A stretch of DNA of 9,092 nucleotides. It comes from an uncultured Geobacteraceae bacterium (GTDB lineage: Bacteria > Desulfobacterota > Desulfuromonadia > Desulfuromonadales > Geopsychrobacteraceae). Location: NCBI GenBank assembly GCA_937958075.1, contig CALFFB010000019.1:1-9092 (forward strand). The letters run 5' to 3'. Position numbers and translations under genes: made by a program. Positions 1-6,878 of the stretch are shown here, in pieces. Numbering within the stretch: the stretch's first letter is position 1; every line of letters begins with the position of its first letter. The notes beneath the pieces are model-generated. The model was not told the DNA's origin. It did not search any database and saw only the letters and a list, made by a program, of their open reading frames with translations.

Positions 1-1
1 T

Positions 2-1081
2 TCAATACTCCTTCAGTTCCCGGTAGAGGGTATTGCGCTCTACGGGGATCTTACCGGCCTGCCGGATCATCTCGATGAGTTGCTGCTTGCTGAGAACCTG
101 CGGCGAATCAGCGCCGGCGTCGTGGCCGATATGTTCCTCGACGACGGTACCGTCCATGTCATTGACCCCGAAACACAGGGCGACCTGGGCGATTTTCAGC
201 CCCAGCATGACCCAGTAAGCCTTGATGTGCTGAAAATTATCGAGATAGAGCCGGCTGATAGCCAGGGTCTTCAGGGCATCGACACCGCCAACCCCCCTGG
301 CTCCGGGGACCCTGGTGTTATCCGGCTGAAACGCCAGGGGGATGAAGCTCTGAAAACCGCCGGTGCGGTCCTGCAGCTCCCGCAGCAGGCGCAGGTGCTC
401 CACCCGATCGGCGGTACTTTCAACATGGCCGAAGAGCATGGTGGCGTTGCTGCGCAGACCGCAATTATGCACGGTCTCGGTGATCTCCAGCCAGCGCTGA
501 CCACTGATCTTCTCAGGACAGATTCTGTCGCGTACATTCTGACCGAGGATTTCCGCGCCGCCGCCGGGCAGGGAGTCGAGTCCGGCCTCTCTTAAAGCGG
601 TCACCACATCGATGATGGTGCGACCGCTGATGCGGCAGAAATAATCGATTTCAACAGCGGTAAAGGCCTTGATATGGAGCTGTGGTGCCACCTCTTTGAT
701 GGCACGCAGCATGTCGAGATAAAATTCGAAGGGCAGATCGGGGTGGAGTCCGCCGACGGAATGAATCTCCGTAGCACCGGCGGCAGCGGCTTCTGCGGCT
801 TTGGCGCGGATTTTCTCCAGATCGAGGGTAAAGCCGCTCGCATCGCCGGTTTCGCGGGCAAAGGCACAGAAGGCACACTGATTGACACACAGATTGGTGT
901 AATTGATATGCCGGTTGACATTGAAATACACCCGGTCGTCGTTCTTGCGCTGATTGACTCTGGCCGCCAACTCCCCGATGGCCAGCAGGTCATGACTTTC
1001 AAAAAGAGCCCGGGCTTCTGTATCATCAATCCTGAGATTGCTTCCGACTTTTTCTCTGACCTGTTCGATAATATTTTTCAT
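2..1081 (-). CDS. mqnE: Aminofutalosine synthase, radical SAM (MqnE)
   Basis: MqnE is a cytoplasmic radical-SAM enzyme of the futalosine route to menaquinone. It joins an adenosyl radical to the enolpyruvyl product of MqnA to give aminofutalosine. Counting from the ATG, the cluster motif is C65-x3-C69-x2-C72 (CVNQCAFCAF), preceded by the family-typical RHINYTN stretch. HSVGGLHPDLPFEFY, KAFTAVEID, GGGAEI and a C-terminal ERNTLYREL also match MqnE rather than the related MqnC. Length is about 359 residues, usual for the family. A TTG at 1090 overlaps the TGA of the upstream ubiX, but it lies only 3 nt from the GGGG (1094-1097) that could act as a Shine-Dalgarno. The ATG at 1081 has 12 nt and is preferred, though the start is not certain. 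It is the last visible gene of a ubiA-ubiX-mqnE operon. Its stop codon sits at the window edge. Confidence 0.93.
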   Translation of the reverse strand: MKNIIEQVREKVGSNLRIDDTEARALFESHDLLAIGELAARVNQRKNDDRVYFNVNRHINYTNLCVNQCAFCAFARETGDASGFTLDLEKIRAKAAEAAAAGATEIHSVGGLHPDLPFEFYLDMLRAIKEVAPQLHIKAFTAVEIDYFCRISGRTIIDVVTALREAGLDSLPGGGAEILGQNVRDRICPEKISGQRWLEITETVHNCGLRSNATMLFGHVESTADRVEHLRLLRELQDRTGGFQSFIPLAFQPDNTRVPGARGVGGVDALKTLAISRLYLDNFQHIKAYWVMLGLKIAQVALCFGVNDMDGTVVEEHIGHDAGADSPQVLSKQQLIEMIRQAGKIPVERNTLYRELKEY

Positions 1082-1086
1082 GGATG

Positions 1087-1683
1087 TCAACGTCCCCAGG
1101 GGGTAAATAATTGGTGCGCCACGCCAAGATGATCAAGGATTTTCCCGACGACAAAAGCAACCAGATCGTCCAGAGTCTGCGGCTGCTGATAGAAGCCGGG
1201 CATGGCCGGCAGGATCTGCGCCCCGGCTTGGGACAGGCGCAGCAGATTGTGCAGATGGATCTGGTTGAGGGGCGTCTCCCGCGGGACCAGCAGCAGTTTA
1301 CGCTGCTCCTTCAAGGCCACATCGGCCACCCGCTCCAGCAGGTTGCCGGACAGACCGCCGGCGATCCTCCCGACGGTGCCCATGGAACAGGGGCAGATGA
1401 CCACCGCATCGGGTGCGCTGGAACCACTGGCCACCGGTGCGAAGAAATCGTCGATGGCGGTAAAACCCAGAGCCTCTCCCCCTCTGAAATACTGACGCAA
1501 GGCCTCCTGGCAGGCCGACGGCTCAACCGGCAGGTCAAGGCCGATTTCATGGCCTATCACCTGACGACCGGCGCCGGTTATCAGCACCTGCACCTGTTTT
1601 TCGCTGTCAAGCAGGGCGTCGATCAGGCGCAAGCCGTAAATGGCTCCGGAAGCTCCGGTGATGCCGACAACGATGGAATTCAT
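1087..1683 (-). CDS. ubiX: UbiX/Pad1-family flavin prenyltransferase (MqnM-like)
   Basis: This flavoprotein prenylates reduced FMN with dimethylallyl phosphate to make prenylated FMN, the cofactor of UbiD-type decarboxylases. In an organism using the futalosine route it probably serves the UbiD-like MqnL step, in which case the name MqnM would fit. Seen in the sequence: N-terminal GITGASGAIYG (residues 7-17), VASGSSAPD, PCSMGT, the ERVADVALKEQRKL stretch and PRETPL, all hallmarks of UbiX. Its 198 residues are normal. The ATG at 1683 follows the upstream prenyltransferase stop by 10 nt, and a GAGG overlapping that stop (minus strand, 8 nt from ATG) is a good ribosome site. The stop overlaps the possible TTG start of mqnE, so translation is probably coupled. 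No UbiD partner is in the window. Confidence 0.93.
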   Translation of the reverse strand: MNSIVVGITGASGAIYGLRLIDALLDSEKQVQVLITGAGRQVIGHEIGLDLPVEPSACQEALRQYFRGGEALGFTAIDDFFAPVASGSSAPDAVVICPCSMGTVGRIAGGLSGNLLERVADVALKEQRKLLLVPRETPLNQIHLHNLLRLSQAGAQILPAMPGFYQQPQTLDDLVAFVVGKILDHLGVAHQLFTPWGR

Positions 1684-1693
1684 TGCTTCTGCC

Positions 1694-2569
1694 TCAGACC
1701 AGAACGTCGATCAGCGTAAACACAAAAATCGTCACGCTGATATAACCGTTCATGTTGAAAAAAGCGGCGTCAAGCCGGCTCAGGTCATCCGGACGGACCA
1801 GGCTGTGCTCATACAGCAGCATGGCCGCCACCACCAGAACTCCGAAAAAGTAGATCCACCCCAGGCCGCTGCCCGGCATGACCAGCAGCAGTAACAGGAG
1901 CATCAGGCCGTGAAAGATGCGCACCAGCTTGAAGGATTTGTCCTTGCCCAGACGTGACGGGATGGAATGCAGGCCGGCCTGCACATCATAGTCATAGTCC
2001 TGCAGGGCATAGAAGATGTCAAATCCGGCCACCCAGAACAGTACCGCCAGCCCCAGGGCAATCACCGGCCAGCCGATATCCCCGCGCAGGGCAACCCACG
2101 CCCCGACCGGAGCCGCGGCCAGGCAGATCCCCAGCACCACGTGAGCGTAATGGGTAAAGCGCTTGCAGTAAGCATACAGGATGAAAAAGCCCAGAGCCAC
2201 CGGGGCCAGCCTGAAACACAGGGGGTTGAGCATCCAGGCAGCAAGGAAAAAGAAAAAGGTCGCCACCAGGACAAACAGCAGGGCCTCGACAACGGAGACC
2301 TTCCCCGCCGGGATGTGGCGCTCGGCCGTGCGTGGATTGGCCGCATCGATACGGGCATCGATCAACCGGTTCAGGCCCATGGCGGCACTGCGCGCGCCCA
2401 CCATGGCCACACAGATCCAGAAAACCTGGCCAATGGATGGTGCCGCGCCATTGGCCACGGACGCCAGAATCACGCCCATCAGGGCAAAGGGAAAGGCGAA
2501 AACCGTGTGGGAGAACTTGATCATCTCCAGCAGGGTTTTCACCTTGGCAAAAACAAGATCTTTGGTCAT
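1694..2569 (-). CDS. mqnP: UbiA-family polyprenyltransferase (MqnP-like)
   Basis: A 291-residue polytopic inner-membrane prenyltransferase of the UbiA family. It transfers a polyprenyl chain from its diphosphate to an aromatic acceptor. Both Mg-diphosphate aspartate motifs are visible: N67-RLI-D71-ARI-D75 and the second, D191-YDY-D195, followed by AGLHSIPSRLG. Several hydrophobic helices are obvious, for example around residues 22-40, 95-115, 120-135 and 165-185. The close family relative is 4-hydroxybenzoate octaprenyltransferase. Because it is co-transcribed with ubiX and mqnE, prenylation of a futalosine-pathway naphthoate (the MqnP role) is the more likely job, but substrate cannot be read from sequence. 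The ATG at 2569 is preceded by AGGAAG with about 7 nt spacing. It is the first gene of the minus-strand operon, so a promoter should lie in 2570-2847. Confidence 0.9.
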   Translation of the reverse strand: MTKDLVFAKVKTLLEMIKFSHTVFAFPFALMGVILASVANGAAPSIGQVFWICVAMVGARSAAMGLNRLIDARIDAANPRTAERHIPAGKVSVVEALLFVLVATFFFFLAAWMLNPLCFRLAPVALGFFILYAYCKRFTHYAHVVLGICLAAAPVGAWVALRGDIGWPVIALGLAVLFWVAGFDIFYALQDYDYDVQAGLHSIPSRLGKDKSFKLVRIFHGLMLLLLLLVMPGSGLGWIYFFGVLVVAAMLLYEHSLVRPDDLSRLDAAFFNMNGYISVTIFVFTLIDVLV

Positions 2570-2625
2570 GATTTGCTTCCTGAAATGTAACTACCCAGTA
2601 CCTGATGGAATCTTTAAAAAGCCTG

Positions 2626-2704
2626 CAATGGGTATGTTTGAACGCTGCGAAAATTGTTTGAGGCGATAGACGAGTTCTTTTCGCAAGATAAAGCATGCCC
2701 ATTG
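2626..2704 (+). repeat. Long imperfect palindrome in divergent intergenic region
   Basis: Outer arms CAATGGGTATG (2626-2636) and CATGCCCATTG (2694-2704) are complementary at 10 of 11 positions. The remaining pair, T2633/G2697, is a G-U wobble if read as plus-strand RNA. Nested inside is a perfect 8-bp arm pair, TGCGAAAA (2646-2653) and TTTTCGCA (2678-2685), closing a 24-nt loop. Between the two stems T2637/G2693, T2638/A2692 and T2639/A2691 can also pair. The two G-U pairs would be A-C mismatches in a minus-strand transcript, which mildly favours a plus-strand RNA, such as the leader of the yqaA operon. A protein-binding palindrome or a decayed small repeat element is also possible. No family was recognised. 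Confidence 0.55.
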
Positions 2705-2822
2705 ATAGACATAGGCGCTCGTTATGTTTAAGCAGAATAGTTATCCTGAAATATGCGTAAAAAACGTCCGGTGCCAATCTACACGTTCGGGGACATCTCC
2801 CACAAGGTATTTTCCGGTATAG

Positions 2823-2838
2823 GTTTCCGGCGGGAAAC
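2823..2838. promoter_or_regulatory. 16-bp palindrome just upstream of yqaA-like start
   Basis: GTTTCC-GGCG-GGAAAC is a perfect 6-bp inverted repeat around a 4-bp centre, ending 9 bp before the ATG at 2848. The heptamer TTTCCGG occurs at 2811-2817 and again at 2824-2830, a 13-bp spacing. The only purine-rich stretch that might bind ribosomes (GGCGGGAAA) lies inside it. It could be an operator or an RNA hairpin that masks the ribosome site. Function is inferred only from position. Confidence 0.3.
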
Positions 2839-2847
2839 TCTGCTATC

Positions 2848-3312
2848 ATGCCGTCCATGCCTGATTTTTTTTCCGAACATCCTTTTATCATGCTGTTTTT
2901 CATCAGCTTTCTTGCCGCAACCCTGCTGCCGCTGGGTTCCGAATGGCTCCTCGTCGCCCTGCTGCTCAGGGGCCTTGATCCCCTCATCCTGATCACCGTC
3001 GCCACCTTCGGCAATACCCTGGGAGGGGCTACCAATTATCTCATCGGCCGCTGGGGGAGCGACTGGCTGACCCGCCGCGTCCTGCGCATCGACGCCAACC
3101 AGCAGCGCCGCGCCCAGCGCTGGTTTGAACGCTATGGCAGCTATTCTCTGCTGCTGGCCTGGCTGCCGGTGATCGGTGATCCTTTGTGTCTGGTAGCGGG
3201 GACCCTGCGCACCTCCCTCCGGCGTTTTTTCCTGCTGGTCACAACCGGAAAAGCCCTGCGCTACAGCAGCCTGGCCCTGCTCACGCTGCAGGGTCTGGAA
3301 CGGTTACCTTAA
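2848..3312 (+). CDS. YqaA/DedA-family small membrane protein
   Basis: A 154-residue integral inner-membrane protein resembling the YqaA branch of the DedA/VTT (SNARE-associated) superfamily. Hydrophobic segments are clear at about residues 13-40, 45-66, 95-115 and 125-148. The amphipathic, Arg-rich stretch between them (WLTRRVLRIDANQQRRAQRW) and the following YGSYSLLLAWLPVIGDPLCLVAG are typical of YqaA proteins: the 'F.RYG...LL.WLPvIGDPL...AG' pattern. DedA-type proteins are linked to lipid scrambling and membrane-potential homeostasis, but YqaA itself has no settled role. ATG at 2848 is used, with a second in-frame ATG at 2857. Neither has a strong Shine-Dalgarno. It is the first gene of a four-gene plus-strand operon and its stop is 1 nt from the next ATG. 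Confidence 0.85.
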   Translation: MPSMPDFFSEHPFIMLFFISFLAATLLPLGSEWLLVALLLRGLDPLILITVATFGNTLGGATNYLIGRWGSDWLTRRVLRIDANQQRRAQRWFERYGSYSLLLAWLPVIGDPLCLVAGTLRTSLRRFFLLVTTGKALRYSSLALLTLQGLERLP

Positions 3313-3313
3313 G

Positions 3314-4486
3314 ATGACACCAACCCGCCTGTACACCCCGGCCTTTGCCGCTCTGTTTATTGCCAATATGTCCCTGGTGGCAAGCTTTGCCGCCTTTTTT
3401 CTGTTTCCCCTGTTTATTATCGACCATGGCGGCAGCGACGCCGATATCGGCATTATCATGGGCATCTTTGCTCTGGCCTCGGCCCTGTGCCGCCCCTGGA
3501 TCGCCGACATGATCGACCGCATCGGGCGCAAGCGCAGCTACACCGTCGGCTCGGTAATCATGACCCTGATGCCCCTGCTGCATCTTTTTCTGCAGGGGGA
3601 AATCACCGCTTACTACCTGCCCTTACTGCTGTTGCGCATCGTCCACGGTATCGGCCTGGCCATCTGCTTTACCGCAGTCTTTACCTTTATTGTCGACCTG
3701 ATCCCCGTCAACCGCCTCAATGAAGGCATCGGCATCTTCGGCACCTCCGGGCTCATCGGTCTGGCCACAGGGCCGTTGATTGCTGAACCGGTCATGCTGC
3801 ACTTCGGCTACGGCGCCTACTTTCTGACTTCATCCCTTTTGGCCTGCGTGGCCCTGATCCTGCATCTGCCCGTAGCCGACCGACACCCTGAGGGCGCCTC
3901 TTCAGACGCATTGAATCCCTCTTTTTTCGCCCTGCTGCGCACCCGTAAACTGCTGGTCGCCGGCGGCCTGTCCCTGCTCTTCGGCATTGCCCTCGCGGCG
4001 ACCGGCAATTTCATTGCGCCCTTTGCCCAGACCAGGGAGCTGAACTATATCTCCATCTACTTTTTTGCCTATTCCGCCGCCGCCGTCACCACCCGGATTG
4101 TCCTCGGACGTTTGGCCGACCGGGTCGGCGAAAACGCCATTATCCCCTGGGGACTTGCCATTGCCGCGGCCGGCCTGCTGCTGGTGCCCCTGATCCACTC
4201 CAACCTGCTGCTGCTGATCATCGGTTGCCTGTTCGGTGTCGGCCACGGGCTGCTGTTTCCGGCCCTGAACGCCATGGCCATTCGCGGTGAACCTTACGCC
4301 CTGCGCGGCAAGGTTACCGGCATCTTCACCGGCGGTATCGACAGTGGTGCCTTTATCGGCGCCCTGATCCTCGGTATGATCGGCGATGTGGCGGGCTACA
4401 CCTGGCTGTTTATCAGCGCCGCGGCCCTCCTTTCCAGCGGCCATCTGTTACTGCGCTACCGTCTTCCACCGGAGGTCCCGCAATGA
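3314..4486 (+). CDS. Major facilitator superfamily transporter, substrate unknown
   Basis: A 390-residue, 12-helix secondary transporter of the MFS. The loop 2-3 signature (motif A) is visible at about residues 61-74 as PWIADMIDRIGRKR, and its repeat in the second half as LGRLADRVGENA. Hydrophobic helices alternate with short loops along the whole length, with a longer hydrophilic central loop around residues 190-205 (DRHPEGASSDALN) between the two six-helix bundles. The ATG at 3314 follows the upstream stop by one base (TAAGATG) and has no good ribosome site, so translation is probably coupled. Its last codons overlap the kinase start as ATGA. Substrate cannot be told. The tight link to a sensor kinase suggests export or uptake of something the kinase responds to, or simple co-regulation. 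Confidence 0.88.
   Translation: MTPTRLYTPAFAALFIANMSLVASFAAFFLFPLFIIDHGGSDADIGIIMGIFALASALCRPWIADMIDRIGRKRSYTVGSVIMTLMPLLHLFLQGEITAYYLPLLLLRIVHGIGLAICFTAVFTFIVDLIPVNRLNEGIGIFGTSGLIGLATGPLIAEPVMLHFGYGAYFLTSSLLACVALILHLPVADRHPEGASSDALNPSFFALLRTRKLLVAGGLSLLFGIALAATGNFIAPFAQTRELNYISIYFFAYSAAAVTTRIVLGRLADRVGENAIIPWGLAIAAAGLLLVPLIHSNLLLLIIGCLFGVGHGLLFPALNAMAIRGEPYALRGKVTGIFTGGIDSGAFIGALILGMIGDVAGYTWLFISAAALLSSGHLLLRYRLPPEVPQ
4471..4475 (+). promoter_or_regulatory. Ribosome binding site of the haem-c sensor kinase
   Basis: GGAGG lies inside the last codons of the MFS gene, 7 nt before the ATG at 4483, which itself overlaps the MFS stop (ATGA). This strong internal site fixes the kinase start and allows independent initiation besides coupling. 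Confidence 0.75.
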
Positions 4487-6081
4487 AGTTGAGTCTGAGT
4501 TACAAACTGGTGATCGGTTGCAGTTTGATCCTGCTCATCTCCCTGAGCACCACCTTCTACGTCATCAACCATCGTCAGCAGCAGCTGATTATCCGCCAGG
4601 CGGAAAACGAGGCGCGGGCCGTGTTTCAGCAGATTGTCATTATGCGCCGCTGGATTGCCGACCACGGCGGCGTCTTTGTTGAGCAGTTGCCCTGGGCGGT
4701 AGAGGGTCCCCTGCACGCGAAGGCAGGAGAGTCGCGTCATTACACCCGCAAGACTCCGGCCATGGTCACCAGGGAGCTGGTGGAATATGCCCGCGAGAGC
4801 GGCCTCTACTGGTTCCATATCACCAGCCTGAATCTGACCAATCCGGAAAACGCTCCCGACAGTTTTGAACGTACGGCCCTGCAGCGGTTTGAGCAGGAAC
4901 CCCTGACCGAGATCATCTCCATGGACAGCCTCGGCACCACCAGCTTTCTCCGTTATATCTCTCCATTGTATGTGGAGGACGCCTGTCTCGGCTGTCATCA
5001 GGGTTATGATGTCGGTGATGTCCGCGGCGCCATCAGCGTCACCCTGCCCTTGAGCAAGGTCTTTGCCGAGGCGACGGCCAACCGCAATCTGATGTTCGGC
5101 TCCATGATCCTGCTGGTGATTTTTTTAAGCAGCACCCTGCTCTTTTTTCTGCGGCGCATGGTGCTCAATCCGGTGACCAGACTGTCCGGATCCATCTCCC
5201 GCTTTTCGGAAAACCAGCCACCGCCCAGGGGAATTATTCGCAGCGGCGATGAATTCGAGGACCTCTCCCGCGCCTTTGAAGAAATGGCCGGCCGGCTGGT
5301 GGACTATCACCAGGGACTGGAAGAAAAGGTCCGGGTGGCGACCGCTGAACTGCAGCAGCTCAATGACCAGATCCGCCGCGCCAGCGAGCGCAAATCCGAC
5401 TTTCTGGTGCGTTCCGCCCATGAACTGCGGACGCCTCTGACCTCCATCAAGGGGGCGATGGAATATATCACCAGCCGCATGCAGCAGACCGCCGACAAAA
5501 GCACGCCGCCGGATGACCTGCTGGAATTTTTCCGCATCATCCATAAAAATACCGACCGTCTGATCCGCATGGTCACGACCATGCTCGACATCGAGCATAT
5601 CGAGATGGGCGCCGATGGCGCGCTGCACAAGCAGCCCGTTGATATCGCCGGACTGATCCGTGAGTCCGTGGCCGCCATGACTCTGGATGCCGGCAAGCGG
5701 CACATCAGTTTCCGCGTCAATGAGCAACCCCTGCCGATTGTTGCCGCCGATGGTGATCGTATCCGTCAGGTCCTCATCAACCTGCTGGCCAACGCCGTCA
5801 AGTTTTCACCGGAACAGGGGACGATCACCATCGATATGCGTGCCGACAGTGAATGGATCAGCGTGACCGTGAGTGATGAAGGAGAAGGTATTGCACAGGC
5901 GCAGCGCGAACAGGTCTTCGAGCGCTTTGTCCGTTACGGAAACAAGGAGGGAAGTGGCCTGGGGCTGGCCATCTGCCGTGCCATTATTGAGGCGCACGGC
6001 GGCGACATCAGTGTTATTGAACCGGCAACAGCCGGCGCCTGTCTGAAATTTACCCTGCCGTTAACAACCGTGAATCCGTGA
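4483..6081 (+). CDS. Sensor histidine kinase with periplasmic c-haem (DUF3365-like) domain
   Basis: A 532-residue membrane sensor kinase. In order: TM1 at about 7-28; a periplasmic domain of roughly 170 residues resembling DUF3365 (Tll0287-like) sensors, with a c-type haem attachment site C168-LG-C171-H172; TM2 at about 203-223; HAMP at about 224-280, then a short coiled coil; HisKA with phospho-acceptor His313 in AHELRTPL; and HATPase_c with N-box Asn437 (LLANAVKFS), G1 box starting at D465 (DEGEG), VFERF, and G2 box GSGLGLAI from about residue 490. All catalytic boxes look intact, so an active kinase is expected. The covalent haem implies sensing of periplasmic redox state or a gaseous or small ligand; that is inference from the CxxCH. 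Its partner regulator starts 10 nt downstream. The nrf genes lie just beyond in convergent orientation. Confidence 0.92.
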   Translation: MKLSLSYKLVIGCSLILLISLSTTFYVINHRQQQLIIRQAENEARAVFQQIVIMRRWIADHGGVFVEQLPWAVEGPLHAKAGESRHYTRKTPAMVTRELVEYARESGLYWFHITSLNLTNPENAPDSFERTALQRFEQEPLTEIISMDSLGTTSFLRYISPLYVEDACLGCHQGYDVGDVRGAISVTLPLSKVFAEATANRNLMFGSMILLVIFLSSTLLFFLRRMVLNPVTRLSGSISRFSENQPPPRGIIRSGDEFEDLSRAFEEMAGRLVDYHQGLEEKVRVATAELQQLNDQIRRASERKSDFLVRSAHELRTPLTSIKGAMEYITSRMQQTADKSTPPDDLLEFFRIIHKNTDRLIRMVTTMLDIEHIEMGADGALHKQPVDIAGLIRESVAAMTLDAGKRHISFRVNEQPLPIVAADGDRIRQVLINLLANAVKFSPEQGTITIDMRADSEWISVTVSDEGEGIAQAQREQVFERFVRYGNKEGSGLGLAICRAIIEAHGGDISVIEPATAGACLKFTLPLTTVNP

Positions 6082-6085
6082 GGTG
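6081..6085 (+). promoter_or_regulatory. Ribosome binding site deciding the regulator start
   Basis: AGGTG sits 6 nt before ATG 6092. An in-frame GTG at 6083 lies inside this site and has no ribosome site of its own at a suitable distance, so the ATG is chosen. The site begins on the last base of the kinase stop. Confidence 0.7.
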
Positions 6086-6091
6086 AAACCC

Positions 6092-6805
6092 ATGCCCAAC
6101 GAACACCCCGTAAGCCTGCTGGCGATTGATGACGACGAAGATATCCTGATCATCCTCAAAGCCAATTTAAGCCTGCACGGTTTTGAGGTTACCACTGCCT
6201 CATCCCTGACGGCAGCCCGCACCCTGCTGGCGTCCTTTACCCCGGCCCTGATCCTCCTCGACCTGACCCTGCCCGATGGTGACGGCCTTGATTTCTGTCA
6301 GGATCTCAAGCAGGACAACCCGAGACTTCCCATCATCATGCTCACCGCCAGGGATAAACTCCAGGACAAGATTGTCGGCCTGGAAACCGGTGCCGACGAC
6401 TATGTGGTCAAACCCTTCGCCACCAGTGAGCTGCTGGCCCGCATCCGCGCCCGCCTGCGCCAGAGTGAGCCTGTCGTCCGGAGCGGCACCACCATCCGCT
6501 GCGGCGATCTGGTTGCCGACCTCGACAATCACCAGGTCACCCGGCGCGGCGAGGCGGTTCCCCTGACACCAAAGCAGTTCCAGCTGCTTGCCTATCTGCT
6601 GGAAAATTGTGGACGGCTGGTCACCCGCGAAGACATTCGCCGGGCTCTGTGGAAGGATTCTCCCATTTATTCCTGGAGCCGCGTCATCGACGTTCACATC
6701 CAGCACCTGCGCCAGAAACTCGAAGATGACGCCACCGCTCCGCAATATATCGTCACCGTGGTCGGCCAGGGCTACCGGCTGGAGAATCATCCCGGCGCAG
6801 GATAA
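6092..6805 (+). CDS. OmpR/PhoB-family response regulator
   Basis: A 237-residue two-domain DNA-binding response regulator. The receiver domain (about 6-122) has the acidic pocket at D13-D15, phospho-acceptor Asp57 (ILLDLTLPDGDG), Thr85 (MLTAR) and Lys107 (VVKPF). The C-terminal winged helix (about 131-235) shows the OmpR pattern LTPKQFQLLAYLLEN, then SRVIDVHIQHLRQKL as recognition helix and VVGQGYRL as the wing. Every key residue is present. It is 10 nt downstream of the haem-c sensor kinase and is almost certainly its partner. It is followed directly by a terminator. Target promoters are unknown. Plausible ones are the kinase operon itself and the nearby nrfAH genes. OmpR-type regulators normally bind direct repeats, and no convincing pair was found upstream of nrfA by eye. 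Confidence 0.94.
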   Translation: MPNEHPVSLLAIDDDEDILIILKANLSLHGFEVTTASSLTAARTLLASFTPALILLDLTLPDGDGLDFCQDLKQDNPRLPIIMLTARDKLQDKIVGLETGADDYVVKPFATSELLARIRARLRQSEPVVRSGTTIRCGDLVADLDNHQVTRRGEAVPLTPKQFQLLAYLLENCGRLVTREDIRRALWKDSPIYSWSRVIDVHIQHLRQKLEDDATAPQYIVTVVGQGYRLENHPGAG

Positions 6806-6843
6806 AAAAACCCCCGCCTCCGGTAACAGAAGCAGGGGTTTTT
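6804..6843. terminator. Bidirectional rho-independent terminator
   Basis: An A-run (6804-6810) followed by CCCC (6811-6814) pairs with GGGG (6835-6838) and a T-run (6839-6843). GC (6816-6817) and TC (6819-6820) pair with GC (6832-6833) and GA (6829-6830), leaving two C-A mismatches in the stem. It lies directly after the response regulator stop and in the 73-bp gap between convergent genes, with A and T runs on both sides. It could therefore serve both the kinase operon and nrfAH. Confidence 0.85.
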
Positions 6844-6878
6844 GCGGTCTTTCCGTAAGACAGCCAGATACGAGATAC

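Noticed and set aside
80..595. A 171-codon plus-strand open frame opposite mqnE
   Set aside because: Antisense shadow. MqnE is strongly supported by conserved motifs over the whole stretch.
1967..2590. A 207-codon plus-strand open frame opposite mqnP
   Set aside because: It is the antisense shadow of the prenyltransferase, with low-complexity Gln, His and Gly-rich translation and no family motif.
2756..2778. Possible sigma-54 promoter (TGGCAC on the minus strand) upstream of mqnP
   Set aside because: The -24 half matches but the expected GC of the -12 element is missing (T-run instead).
2019..3035. A 338-codon minus-strand open frame spanning the divergent intergenic region
   Set aside because: It overlaps mqnP in another frame and the yqaA-like gene on the opposite strand. 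Its composition is rich in Arg, Gly and Cys, as expected for a shadow, and no domain is recognisable.
3902..4444. A 180-codon minus-strand open frame opposite the MFS gene
   Set aside because: Gly, Asp and Gln-rich antisense translation of hydrophobic codons, typical of shadows of membrane proteins.
6083..6805. GTG start at 6083 for the response regulator
   Set aside because: The GTG is part of the Shine-Dalgarno (AGGTG) that is well spaced for the ATG at 6092.
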